From Rhizobium leguminosarum bv. trifolii WSM2297 (GTDB taxonomy: Bacteria; Pseudomonadota; Alphaproteobacteria; Rhizobiales; Rhizobiaceae), in contig NZ_JH719395.1 in assembly GCF_000271845.1 (NCBI RefSeq), positions 943,180-1,007,179 on the forward strand: a DNA stretch of 64,000 nucleotides, in the 5' to 3' direction. How positions within the stretch are numbered: the first letter of the stretch is position 1; each line of letters starts with the position of its first letter. Shown here piece by piece: positions 29,511 through 38,001 of the stretch. The notes beneath the pieces are model-generated. The model saw only the letters and a list, made by a program, of their open reading frames with translations, did no database searches and had not been told where the DNA came from. Made by a program: the position numbers and the translations under genes.

Positions 29511-30125
29511 ATGGACGCCATCGTAAAGAACTTTCCGCAGACGAACCGCGACTCCGATCGCCCCTCCCAGCAGGAGGCGGAGGAAGCCGTTCGCGTCCTG
29601 CTGCGCTGGGCCGGTGAGAACCCGACGCGCGAAGGCCTGATCGAAACGCCGGCTCGTGTCGTCAAATCCTACCGCGAGCTTTTTTCCGGTTACGACTTGG
29701 CGCCGGAAGACGTGCTCGGCCGCACCTTCGAAGAGGTCGCCGGCTATGACGACATGGTCCTCGTCAAGGACATTCCGTTCTTCTCGCATTGCGAACACCA
29801 CATGGTGCCGATCATCGGCAAGGCTCACGTCGCCTACATGCCGGACGGGCGTGTGCTCGGCCTGTCGAAGATTGCCCGTGTCGTCGAGATCTATGGCCGC
29901 CGCCTGCAAACCCAGGAAACGATGACGGCGCAGATTGCCCGGGCAATCGACGATACGCTTAACCCGCGCGGTGTCGCGGTGATGATCGAGGCCGAACATA
30001 TGTGCATGGCGATGCGCGGCGTTCAGAAGCAGGGCTCGACCACCTTGACGACCACCTTTACCGGAACGTTCAAGACCGAGCCGGCCGATCAGGCCCGTTT
30101 CATGACCATGGTGCGGAGCCGCTGA
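29511..30125 (+). CDS. folE: GTP cyclohydrolase I
   Basis: FolE converts GTP to dihydroneopterin triphosphate, the first step to tetrahydrofolate. The 204-residue protein has zinc ligands in [20 protein letters not shown] and [17 protein letters not shown]. It also has [16 protein letters not shown] and a helical N-terminus, as in type IA enzymes. I start at ATG 29511, which has CCAGGAG ten bases upstream; the frame is open earlier but not conserved. hisI follows 25 bases later on the same strand. Confidence 0.96.
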   Translation: MDAIVKNFPQTNRDSDRPSQQEAEEAVRVLLRWAGENPTREGLIETPARVVKSYRELFSGYDLAPEDVLGRTFEEVAGYDDMVLVKDIPFFSHCEHHMVPIIGKAHVAYMPDGRVLGLSKIARVVEIYGRRLQTQETMTAQIARAIDDTLNPRGVAVMIEAEHMCMAMRGVQKQGSTTLTTTFTGTFKTEPADQARFMTMVRSR

Positions 30126-30150
30126 TACCGGCTCCCTCAGGAGGGCCGCG

Positions 30151-30603
30151 ATGAGCCAATTGATCTTCAGTCAACCATCCGAGGACAAGTCGGCGTTGGA
30201 AGACGCCGGCGATTTCACGCCGCGTTTCGACGACCGTGGCCTGATCACCGCGATCGTCACCGACGCCGGCGACGGCGAGCTGCTGATGGTGGCGCATATG
30301 AACGCCCAGGCCTTGGCACTGACCATTCAGACCGGCACGGCTCACTATTTCAGCCGTTCGCGCGGCAAGCTCTGGAAGAAGGGCGAGACCTCGGGCAATC
30401 TCCAGACGGTGAAGGAAATTCGCACCGATTGCGACCAGGACGCAATCTGGCTGAAGGTCGAGGTCGCCGGCCATGACGCCACCTGTCACACCGGCCGCCG
30501 CTCCTGCTTCTATAGGACCATCACGCTTCAGGATGGAAAGCCGATGCTCGATATCGTCGACGACGAGCGTCATTTCGATCCGCAGGACGTTTACGGAAAA
30601 TAG
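30151..30603 (+). CDS. hisI: Phosphoribosyl-AMP cyclohydrolase
   Basis: HisI opens the adenine ring of phosphoribosyl-AMP in histidine synthesis. The 150-residue protein has [40 protein letters not shown], the metal-binding DCDQDAIWL and the zinc cysteines in [11 protein letters not shown]. It is the monofunctional form, with no HisE domain. GGAGG lies ten bases before the ATG. It lies behind folE as is common in Rhizobiaceae, though the two pathways differ. Confidence 0.96.
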   Translation: MSQLIFSQPSEDKSALEDAGDFTPRFDDRGLITAIVTDAGDGELLMVAHMNAQALALTIQTGTAHYFSRSRGKLWKKGETSGNLQTVKEIRTDCDQDAIWLKVEVAGHDATCHTGRRSCFYRTITLQDGKPMLDIVDDERHFDPQDVYGK

Positions 30604-30733
30604 CCTCGGAAATGGAGCCGGAATTTCCCGGGATCTGCTCCTTATTGCGCCAGAATCCGCCTCTATATACCATTTGGAAACTGATCGGGCACACTATCGG
30701 ATACCATGTGTTCTGCTGGGAGGGGAGAGCGCC

Positions 30734-31696
30734 ATGCTGAGCTGGAATTTGCATCGTCAAAGCTCTGAAGGCGAAGGCCCCGGTTCCGGCATGTCGACCA
30801 CACTCGAGACCGTCCCACCCCCCGCACCCCTCAAGAAAATCAAGATCGCGCTGGCGCTCGGCGGCGGTGCGGCCCGCGGCTGGGCCCATATCGGCGTGCT
30901 GCGCGCCCTCGACGAGGCTAAGGTCGAGATCGGCATGATTGCCGGCACCTCGATCGGCGCGCTGGTCGGCGGCTGCTATCTCGCCGGAAAACTCGATGAA
31001 CTCGAAACTTTCGCCCGCTCGCTGACCATGCGCCGCATCGCGAGCCTGCTCGATCTCACCATCGGCGGCAGCGGCCTGTTCGGCGGCATGCGGCTGACCA
31101 AGCGCATGCAGGAACATCTCGAAGGCCTGAACGTCGAGGATCTCGACCGGCCGTTCGTCGCCGTCGCTGCCGAGGTCAATACCGGTCACGAGGTGTGGAT
31201 CGCCAATGGTTCGCTGATTACGGCGCTGCGCGCCTCCTATGCCCTGCCCGGCATTTTCGAGCCGGTGCGCAGCAATCACCGCACGCTGGTCGACGGCGCA
31301 CTGGTCAATCCCGTCCCCGTCTCCGTCTGCCGCGCCTACGAGCAGCCGCTCGTTGTCGCCGTCAATCTCAATTACGATCTCTATGGCCGCTCGGCCGTCG
31401 TCCGGCACAATGCCAGCCTCTCGCCGCAGGAAGTGCAAAAGCAGGAAGAGGCGCCCTATGCCCGTCTCGGCATGACCGGCGTCATGGTGCAGGCTTTCAA
31501 CATTATTCAGGACAGGATTGCCCGCGCCCGCCTTGCCGGCGACCCGCCGGACATTTCGCTGCAGCCGCGTCTGAGTTACATCGGCCTGTCGGAATTCCAC
31601 CGGGCCGGCGAAGCGATCGAACGCGGCTATGAGGAAGCCAGGGCCAGGCTGCCCGAAATCAAACGCATGCAGGAAGTCTACGCCAGCCAACCCTGA
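30734..31696 (+). CDS. Patatin-like phospholipase (RssA-like)
   Basis: The 320-residue protein has the patatin fold: oxyanion loop ALGGGAARGWAHIGVLRALD, nucleophile in IAGTSIGALVGGCY, and the Asp of the catalytic dyad in LVDGALVNPVPVSV. It therefore should be an active serine lipid hydrolase. The N-terminal 37 residues are divergent. The ATG at 30734 is preceded by GGGAGGGGAGAG. The E. coli homologue RssA has no clear role. It is convergent with the CBS-domain gene. Confidence 0.9.
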   Translation: MLSWNLHRQSSEGEGPGSGMSTTLETVPPPAPLKKIKIALALGGGAARGWAHIGVLRALDEAKVEIGMIAGTSIGALVGGCYLAGKLDELETFARSLTMRRIASLLDLTIGGSGLFGGMRLTKRMQEHLEGLNVEDLDRPFVAVAAEVNTGHEVWIANGSLITALRASYALPGIFEPVRSNHRTLVDGALVNPVPVSVCRAYEQPLVVAVNLNYDLYGRSAVVRHNASLSPQEVQKQEEAPYARLGMTGVMVQAFNIIQDRIARARLAGDPPDISLQPRLSYIGLSEFHRAGEAIERGYEEARARLPEIKRMQEVYASQP

Positions 31697-31701
31697 CGCT
31701 G

Positions 31702-31729
31702 TGTCCAAAAGCGCCCCGGCTTTAGGACA
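31702..31729. terminator. Hairpin between convergent patatin and CBS genes
   Basis: TGTCCAAAAGC and GCTTTAGGACA pair over 11 positions with a single A-A mismatch around a GCCCCG loop, four bases after the patatin stop codon. No T-run follows, so strength as a terminator is uncertain. Confidence 0.45.
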
Positions 31730-31761
31730 GCGATGTCAGCCCCACGAGGCCGGCGAACACC

Positions 31762-32196
31762 TCAGCCGGCGATATAGGCCTTGATCTCCTCGGCCTCGCG
31801 CTCGACTTCGGCGATGCGTGATTTCACCACGTCGCCGATCGAGATGATGCCGGAAAGCTTGCCGTTGCTTTCCACCGGCACGTGGCGGAAACGACGGCTG
31901 GTCATCAGTTCCATCAGCTCGTTGACGGTCGTCTCCTCATGGCAGCGGTAGACCTTCGCGGTCATGACCTGGGCGAGCGTCTGGTCGAGCCCGTCCTTGC
32001 CATATTTGGCGATCGCATGCACGAGATCGCGCTCGGTGAACATGCCGGAAATCCGGTTCTCCATGCCGACGACAACGATAGCGCCGATCTTTTTCTTGCT
32101 GAGGATGACCGCCGCTTCGGCGACGGTGGTGTTCGGCCCGGCGGTGAAAACGTCCCTGCCCTTCAGGTCGAGAATTGCTTTGACTGAACTGGTCAT
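31762..32196 (-). CDS. CBS-domain pair protein
   Basis: The 144-residue protein consists almost only of two CBS domains (a Bateman module): DVFTAGPNTTVAEAAVILSK with IGAIVVVG and ISGMFTERDLVHAIAKYGKD, then MTAKVYRCHEETTVNELMEL with RRFRHVPVESNGKLSGIISI and GDVVKSRIAE. Such modules bind adenosine nucleotides and report energy state. No enzyme domain is attached, so its partner is unknown. It precedes the rhomboid gene end by the upstream gap of 92 bases on the same strand. Confidence 0.92.
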   Translation of the reverse strand: MTSSVKAILDLKGRDVFTAGPNTTVAEAAVILSKKKIGAIVVVGMENRISGMFTERDLVHAIAKYGKDGLDQTLAQVMTAKVYRCHEETTVNELMELMTSRRFRHVPVESNGKLSGIISIGDVVKSRIAEVEREAEEIKAYIAG

Positions 32197-32288
32197 TCGA
32201 ACCTCCTATGTCCGTGAAACACTTGTCACAGGCATCCGCGGCGGTTTCTCCCCCCATCGCGGATAGATCGAATGGTGCACTGCCCGGC

Positions 32289-33080
32289 TCAGGATTGCAA
32301 CATATCCTTCTGCGTATCGGCGGCTTCCGTCACCGGTGGGCGCGGCGCCCGGTCGAACAGCGAAAACAGCAGGAAGCCGAAGACGAATCCGCCGATATGG
32401 GCGTCCCAGGCAATGGGCTGGTCGCTGTCGCCGACGAGAGGAATGCCGACGGCGATCAAGGCGTTGCCAACCAGCCAGAGCAGCATGAAGATGACGACGG
32501 TCCGGCTCTGCAGCGCCTCGGCGATCGAAAGCCGGGCGTTGAGATGCGCAGGCAGCATCGGCCGCCGTTCGGCCGGAAAGGCGAATCGGCAGGCAGCACC
32601 CATCAGCCCTGAGATGACGCCGGACGCGCCGATCAAAAGTGACACATCCCCCCAGTTCAAGACCGCGTGCAGGACGGCGGAGGCGACCGCCGAGAAAAGC
32701 CAGAAGAGCACGAAACGCAGCGTGCCGATGCGCCGCGCGACCGGGGCGCCGAAGGCCATCAGCCAGAAGCCGTTGAAGACGATATGCTGGACGCTGCCGT
32801 GCAGCAGCGAATAGGTAACGGGCGTCCAGAACAATTCCGGCCCCTGCTGCGACAGCGGAATGATATAGCGGGCGGGAACGAAGCCGAAGGTGAAGAACAG
32901 CCAGCTCAGCGCATCGTCGGAGAGCACGAGCTCCTGCACCGCATAAATGACGACAAGCAGACAAAGGCTGTAGAACAGCGCCGGTGGAAGGTTGAAGACC
33001 GGCACCCGCGGCGGCTTTGCCGGCGGCTGGACCTCGGGAGGTTCGGGCGCCTTATGCGGCTCGGCCGTCTGCTCATTCAT
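32289..33080 (-). CDS. Rhomboid family intramembrane serine protease
   Basis: The 263-residue protein has a Pro-rich cytoplasmic N-terminus (about 40 residues), then six membrane helices. The rhomboid catalytic serine is in LIGASGVISGLMGA and the catalytic histidine in AWDAHIGGFVFG. SLLHGSVQHIVFNGFWL contains the HxxxN-like pattern in helix 2. It should cleave membrane proteins within the bilayer; the substrate is unknown. The ATG at 33080 (MNEQTAE) is preferred over an upstream TTG/GTG extension. A terminator on the same strand ends just upstream. Confidence 0.92.
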   Translation of the reverse strand: MNEQTAEPHKAPEPPEVQPPAKPPRVPVFNLPPALFYSLCLLVVIYAVQELVLSDDALSWLFFTFGFVPARYIIPLSQQGPELFWTPVTYSLLHGSVQHIVFNGFWLMAFGAPVARRIGTLRFVLFWLFSAVASAVLHAVLNWGDVSLLIGASGVISGLMGAACRFAFPAERRPMLPAHLNARLSIAEALQSRTVVIFMLLWLVGNALIAVGIPLVGDSDQPIAWDAHIGGFVFGFLLFSLFDRAPRPPVTEAADTQKDMLQS

Positions 33081-33126
33081 TTCAATATAGCCTCGTTGAG
33101 GCCACAGCCATACAGGAGCACCTGTC

Positions 33127-33230
33127 AAAAAAAAAGCCGTCCGAAGTGCCGGACGGCATGCCGGGAGTTCAAGGAAAGACCTCGGCCCGGGTAGGTTGTG
33201 CTGAACTTCGAAAGTCGAAGCGATGACCGG
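33127..33230 (-). ncRNA. Candidate small RNA ending in a strong terminator
   Basis: On the leftward strand, GCCGTCCG, a six-base loop, CGGACGGC and nine consecutive T form a textbook terminator (33127-33157). No leftward protein gene lies to its right for it to terminate: the next gene (33370) runs rightward. The transcript ending here would therefore be a short non-coding RNA or an independent leader of the rhomboid gene. The 5' end is a guess, and I cannot identify a convincing promoter. Confidence 0.45.
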
Positions 33231-33369
33231 ACAGTGTCACGATAGGCACCGCATCTCAAAACCCTTTCTTAACCTTAACTGCCGCGAGTTGGCATGAAAT
33301 CCGCAAGGTAGAGCCTGTAGGGGCAATGAGTGCCCGAAAATGACCCGGAATGGGACAGGTTGGTGAAAA

Positions 33370-33987
33370 ATGCGTGTGCAAACGACCATCGAAATTTTTG
33401 ACTACTGGAACCGTATCCGCGGCGCAGCCGATGCGCCGCTGAAATCGCAGGTCGAACCCTCCGCCGTGCCGCATCTGCTTCAAAGCCTCTTTATTCTCGA
33501 GACGTACGAGGCAGGTGAGATCGGCTTCCGCCTCGCCGGCACCCGCATCTGCGATCTGTTCGGGCGGGACCTGCGCGGCGCACGCTTCTCCTCACTCTGG
33601 GCAAACGGTCAGCACGCCGACATCGAACGCACGGCGATGGGCGTCATGGATCACGCCATGCCGGCCCTGTTCAATGCGACCGGCTACAGCACCGTCGGTC
33701 ATCAGGCCTCCTTCGAAATCATCATGATGCCGCTGCGCTCGCCGGGCGGCGCCTGCGACCGGCTGCTCGGCGCGATCGCCCCCACGGCGGCTGCGAGCTG
33801 GCTGGAGATCGTGCCGCTCGAATTCCTGGCTCTCGACCGCAGCCGTCTGCTGCCCGGAAAATTCGCCAATGCTGAAGCCGCTGAACTTCGCCCCATTAAC
33901 GAAATCGTCGCCAGCAAAAGCGCCGGTTTCGGGCAGGTCATGCGCCGAATGGTGTCGCAGCTGCTGACGAGCGCGGAGGCCCGCTGA
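33370..33987 (+). CDS. PAS_5 (PF07310-type) domain protein
   Basis: The protein has 205 residues. The N-terminal 160 residues match the PAS_5 family of alphaproteobacteria: TIEIFDYWNRIRGAADAPLK, SQVEPSAVPHLLQSLFILE, IGFRLAGTRICDLFGRDLRG and FEIIMMPLRSPGGACDRLLG. No output domain is attached. It is followed at 123 bases by a PilZ gene on the same strand, a pairing suggesting a role in c-di-GMP-linked surface behaviour. The ligand is unknown. Confidence 0.85.
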   Translation: MRVQTTIEIFDYWNRIRGAADAPLKSQVEPSAVPHLLQSLFILETYEAGEIGFRLAGTRICDLFGRDLRGARFSSLWANGQHADIERTAMGVMDHAMPALFNATGYSTVGHQASFEIIMMPLRSPGGACDRLLGAIAPTAAASWLEIVPLEFLALDRSRLLPGKFANAEAAELRPINEIVASKSAGFGQVMRRMVSQLLTSAEAR

Positions 33988-34110
33988 CCGTCCCGTTTCA
34001 GGACATCGGGCATACTCGTTTTCGGCTATATGAGAATGAGGCAAGACAACCTTCTGTTAATGGATTGCGGGTAATGATCGCACTCTCACATTTGACGAAG
34101 AAGCCTATTG

Positions 34111-34722
34111 ATGCACTCGTTCCAGCCAGCTCAGACGCAACGACCTGCGCCGCGCCCTGAACAGGGCGTTTTTCAGCGTGTGCCCATCAATATGCAGGGC
34201 CGGCTGATGCTCGCCAATTACGAGGAGTTCGAGTGCATGGTGATCGACATGTCGCCTGGCGACATGTACGTCACCTGCCTTGGCCGGCCACGCGCCAACG
34301 AACGCGTCGTCGCCTATATCGATCATCTCGGCCGCGTCGAAGGTTATGTCCAGACCATCGATAGCCGCGGCTTCACCATGTCGATCAACGCCACCGAGCG
34401 GAAGCGAGAGAAGCTCGCCGCCCAGCTCACCTGGCTTGCCAACAAACATGAGCTCGGCCTGCCGGAAGATCGCCGTCATGACCGTCTGACGCCACGCGAC
34501 ACCGATACCGAACTGACGCTTGAGGACGGCACACGTTATACCTGCCGTATCATGGACTTGTCGCTATCGGGCGCCGCCGTCGACGTCGAGATGCGCCCCT
34601 CGATCGGAACCGCAGTGCGGCTCGGCAACATGCGCGGCCGCGTCGTACGCCATTTCGTCGAAGGTGTGGCGATCGAATTCCTGTCGATCCAGTCCCGCGA
34701 GACGCTGCGCGAATTCCTCTGA
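34111..34722 (+). CDS. PilZ domain protein (tandem PilZ-like folds)
   Basis: The 203-residue protein seems to hold two PilZ-like barrels. The second has the c-di-GMP signature: DRRHDRL (RxxxR) and DLSLSGAAVD (D/NxSxxG). The first (VIDMSPGDMYVTCLGRPRAN) lacks a clear RxxxR arm and may be a non-binding YcgR-N-like domain. The ATG at 34111 is preferred over a TTG one codon before. It follows the PAS_5 gene and likely acts in motility or polysaccharide control; that is inference. Confidence 0.85.
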   Translation: MHSFQPAQTQRPAPRPEQGVFQRVPINMQGRLMLANYEEFECMVIDMSPGDMYVTCLGRPRANERVVAYIDHLGRVEGYVQTIDSRGFTMSINATERKREKLAAQLTWLANKHELGLPEDRRHDRLTPRDTDTELTLEDGTRYTCRIMDLSLSGAAVDVEMRPSIGTAVRLGNMRGRVVRHFVEGVAIEFLSIQSRETLREFL

Positions 34723-34931
34723 GAGACCGCTGATAGCGTGACCGTGGCGCGAATGCGCTTGCCGGGGCGCGCACCCGGTCAGGTCGCGTTGAAAAGCCTG
34801 GGTTTCACGGCAACAGATCAGCAAGAGGCAACGAATCCGGCTTTGGAAAGCAGGAGCGAAATCCTGTCGCAAGTCGTTCCAACCATTCAGCGATAATATT
34901 ATGAGTCGAACAACCTGCGACAGGCAGAACG

Positions 34932-35912
34932 ATGTCATCTCTCTATCCGGAAATCGAACCCTATGATCACGGCCTGCTCGACAGGGGCGACGGCAATCTG
35001 ATCTATTGGGAGGCCTGCGGCAATCCGGCGGGCCGGCCGGCGCTGGTGCTGCATGGCGGACCCGGCTCCGGATGTACCACCACGGCGCGGCGTCATTTCG
35101 ATCCTGACACCTACCGAATCATTCTGTTCGATCAGCGCAATTGCGGACGCAGTCTGCCGAGTGCTGCCGATCCAAAAACCGATCTCTCCCTCAACACCAC
35201 CTGGCATCTCGTTGCCGATATCGAGCGGCTGCGGCTCTTCTTCGGCGTCGGTGCATGGCTAATTTTCGGCAATTCCTGGGGCTCGACCCTGGCCCTCGCC
35301 TATGCCGAAACCCATCCTGAGCGCGTCGCCGCGGTCGTCCTAGCAGGTGTGACCACCACAAGGCGATCGGAAGTCGACTGGCTCTATCGCGGCATGGCGC
35401 CGCTCTTCCCGGAAGAATGGCACCGTTTCCGCCACGCGGCTTCCTCAGGGAGCCCGGGGCAGGACCAAGACCAGGACATGGTTGCCGCCTATCATTCTCT
35501 CCTCAACCATCCGAACTTCGAGACGCGCCTGAAAGCGGCGCGCGACTGGCATGCCTGGGAAGCGGCGTCCATCCTGCTCGCCGATCCCCATGGGTTGCCG
35601 CGCCGCTGGGTCGATCCGGCCTATTTGCTGACGCGTGCCCGCATCATCACCCACTATTTTATCAATGGCGCCTGGCTGGAGGATGGCCAGCTTCTGAGCA
35701 ACGCTGACCGGCTGACAGGTATTCCAGCGATCCTGCTGCAGGGCCGGTTCGATATCGAGGCGCCGCTGGTCACCGCCTGGGAACTGGCCCGCGCCTGGCC
35801 GCAAAGCGAGCTGCAGATTCTTCCGCATGCCGCCCATTCCACCGCAAATCCCGATATGAGCGCCGCGATCGTCGCCGCCACCGATCGATTTCGCTATCTC
35901 CATCAAAAATAA
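34932..35912 (+). CDS. pip: Proline iminopeptidase
   Basis: This 326-residue alpha/beta hydrolase of family S33 releases N-terminal proline from peptides. It has the oxyanion motif VLHGGPGSGCTTTARRHFDP, DQRNCGRS, the nucleophile elbow FGNSWGSTLALAYAETHPER, catalytic Asp in GRFDIEAP and His in HAAHST. All are normal for the prolyl aminopeptidase group. ATG 34932 is a clear start. A 209-base spacer separates it from the PilZ gene. Confidence 0.93.
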   Translation: MSSLYPEIEPYDHGLLDRGDGNLIYWEACGNPAGRPALVLHGGPGSGCTTTARRHFDPDTYRIILFDQRNCGRSLPSAADPKTDLSLNTTWHLVADIERLRLFFGVGAWLIFGNSWGSTLALAYAETHPERVAAVVLAGVTTTRRSEVDWLYRGMAPLFPEEWHRFRHAASSGSPGQDQDQDMVAAYHSLLNHPNFETRLKAARDWHAWEAASILLADPHGLPRRWVDPAYLLTRARIITHYFINGAWLEDGQLLSNADRLTGIPAILLQGRFDIEAPLVTAWELARAWPQSELQILPHAAHSTANPDMSAAIVAATDRFRYLHQK

Positions 35913-36277
35913 TTTTGCCGCCGGAATCTGAGAATCCGAGCGATAGCCTGCTTCGCGCGGGTCGAATCGATCGATTCCGGCGGCATTGCCTGCACTTTGC
36001 GCGCCGCCGGACCGCAACCGGCCTTTACCCGGCTCAACGAAAATCCTTAACGCCCGGACGGCAATGCAAGCTTTTCGCGGGTGAAAGCCTTGTTGCGGGA
36101 ATTACAATTTTAATCGATTTCGAGACAAATCCGCATCAAATTTTAGTCGCATTCGACTTGGTTTTTAGTCAGGTTTTATCGGCATTTGAATCAACTAAGC
36201 CTTTAATTCTATTGCGTAATTTTCCGTGAGATAAAAACGTCCGTGTCATTGTCGCCTCAACTTACAGGGAGACGGCA
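35913..36277. other. 365-base gap with a long inverted repeat and AT-rich promoter zone
   Basis: No gene is supported here. The first part carries GCCGCCGGAATC (35917-35928) and GATTCCGGCGGC (35973-35984), a perfect 12-bp stem closing a 44-base loop just past the pip stop. The second part (36100-36240) is markedly AT-rich and probably holds the promoter of the BTLCP gene, whose ribosome site AGGGAG lies near 36267. Confidence 0.5.
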
Positions 36278-36883
36278 ATGACAACTGCAAACATCCTGAA
36301 AGGCGGCCTTTTGGCCGGTGCCCTCATGATGGCAATGGCGGGTTCGGGACAAGCGATGCCCGCCAGCATGGCCTTGGCAGGTAATGCCAGCCCGCCGATC
36401 GGGCACTATGAATTCTGCAAGGCGAATCCGACGGAATGCGCCTTTGCAGGCGGCGATGCCGGGCCGGCCATCCTTACCGAGGATCGCTGGAAGGAAATCC
36501 TCAAGGTCAATTACACCGTCAATTCGACGATCCAGCCGGAGACCGATGAACAGATTTACGGCGTCGAAGAACGCTGGGCCTATCCCACAACTGCCGGCGA
36601 CTGTGAGGATTATGCCCTGCTGAAGCGCAAGATGCTGATCGAAGACGGCTTCTCGCCGTCCGACACGCTGATCACTGTCGTGCTGCAGCCGAACGGCGAA
36701 GGCCATGCCGTGCTGACGGTCCGCACCGATCACGGCGACTTCATTCTCGACAACATGCGCAACAAGGTGCTGCTCTGGTCGGATACCGAATACACCTACC
36801 TGAAGCGTCAGTCTGCCGACAATCCGGCCCGCTGGTCGAAGCTCCAGGACGGCCGCGCTGTCGCGGTCGGTAGCGTCAAGTAA
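36278..36883 (+). CDS. Secreted transglutaminase-like cysteine peptidase (BTLCP)
   Basis: The 201-residue protein has a signal peptide (ILKGGLLAGALMMAMAGSGQ, cleavage at QAM) and a bacterial transglutaminase-like cysteine proteinase domain. The catalytic Cys is in TTAGDCEDYALLKRKML, His in GEGHAVLTVRTDHG and Asp in FILDNM. Members such as LapG cleave periplasmic adhesins under c-di-GMP control, but the LapG partner LapD is not seen here. It is followed by a strong terminator, so it is a single transcription unit. Confidence 0.9.
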   Translation: MTTANILKGGLLAGALMMAMAGSGQAMPASMALAGNASPPIGHYEFCKANPTECAFAGGDAGPAILTEDRWKEILKVNYTVNSTIQPETDEQIYGVEERWAYPTTAGDCEDYALLKRKMLIEDGFSPSDTLITVVLQPNGEGHAVLTVRTDHGDFILDNMRNKVLLWSDTEYTYLKRQSADNPARWSKLQDGRAVAVGSVK

Positions 36884-36934
36884 CAGACTGCGGCCCGGTC
36901 AGTCCCCGCATTTCGTCCCGACCGGCGCCCCAAG

Positions 36935-36972
36935 AGCCGTTCCCGCTGTCCCGGGAACGGCTCACCCTTTTT
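36935..36972 (+). terminator. Rho-independent terminator of the BTLCP gene
   Basis: AGCCGTTCCCG, loop CTGTCC, CGGGAACGGCT form a perfect 11-bp stem followed by CACCCTTTTT, about 50 bases after the stop codon at 36883. Confidence 0.85.
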
Positions 36973-37118
36973 GGGACAGGCTTTCGTTTCGTGCGGCCCA
37001 CACAGCTGAAATCTTAGTGAATTATTAACCGTGCCGGTCTGATCATGCCAATCAGACTCATCATCGGCACCGGCGGCTCATGTTCCTCCTGCGGCGGACC
37101 GAAACACGAAGCACCGCC

Positions 37119-37865
37119 ATGAGCCATGCCGCGCACAGCGCACCCGACGAACAGCCACTTTTTTCCATGGGCTTTCTCCTCCGCACAATGGCGGTGATAT
37201 CAGTTCTTGCCGTGCTGACGGTTGCCATCAGCATCGGCGGCCGTTGGTTCGGACGGCATATCTCGCTGGCCGGCAATACCGACAGCACGGCTGAAATCAC
37301 GCTGGCCATCGGCCGCGACACCGTGAAATTCCCAGAGAATGCCATCCGTTTCCCCAGTCAAAGGCATGACGGCGCGACTGAGCGTGTCGATCTCTACCTC
37401 GCCTGGCCTGAGATGCAGGGCTACGGCAAGGAAAACCATCTTCGATTCGACGATATCGGCCAATCCGCCGGTCTGATCTTCCTGCAGATTACCCAGAGCA
37501 CTATGTCGCGGGATATGTCCGGGCGGCTGGAGCCGATCTATTCACACCTGCTCGAAGGGCCGGCCGAGCCCTTCCGTGAGGGTCTGACGCTGCACCGTCT
37601 TCGCGCCGACGCGGGTTACGGCGATGAGGTGCTGCTGACGGCACCCGTCAAGGGCGGACCGGACTACGTCGTGCGCTGCATCTTGCCGTCCGTGCCGGGC
37701 GAGTCGGCAAGCGGCGATTGTCAGCGCGATATCAAGGTCGGCAGGGATCTCAGCGTTCTCTACCGCTTCTCCAGCAGCCATCTTAACGACTGGGAACATA
37801 TTGATGCCGCTATCCGCACCTTTGTGGAAGCGCGTCTTATGAACCGTTCTGCGACAAGTCCCTAA
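37119..37865 (+). CDS. Membrane-anchored conserved hypothetical protein
   Basis: The protein has about 248 residues: one N-terminal membrane helix (FLLRTMAVISVLAVLTVAIS) and a soluble, presumably periplasmic domain with no family that I recognise. Visible features are IRFPSQRHDGATERVDLYLA, a WPEMQGYGKENHLRFDD segment and two cysteines, VRCILPSVP and SGDCQRDIKVG, that could pair. It may start at ATG 37119 or at an in-frame ATG 13 codons upstream (37080). It is followed by the carboxypeptidase gene on the same strand. Confidence 0.7.
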   Translation: MSHAAHSAPDEQPLFSMGFLLRTMAVISVLAVLTVAISIGGRWFGRHISLAGNTDSTAEITLAIGRDTVKFPENAIRFPSQRHDGATERVDLYLAWPEMQGYGKENHLRFDDIGQSAGLIFLQITQSTMSRDMSGRLEPIYSHLLEGPAEPFREGLTLHRLRADAGYGDEVLLTAPVKGGPDYVVRCILPSVPGESASGDCQRDIKVGRDLSVLYRFSSSHLNDWEHIDAAIRTFVEARLMNRSATSP

Positions 37866-38001
37866 AATGCTTCCCGAACATCGAAATAAACGATTCATCA
37901 TAAACGGATTGGTAACGCCCAATCGGTACATTCAAAAGACGGGCTGTGCTGCGGGAGGCGTGCCATCCCGGAGCCGAATATCCGAATGCTAAATATCTGA
38001 A

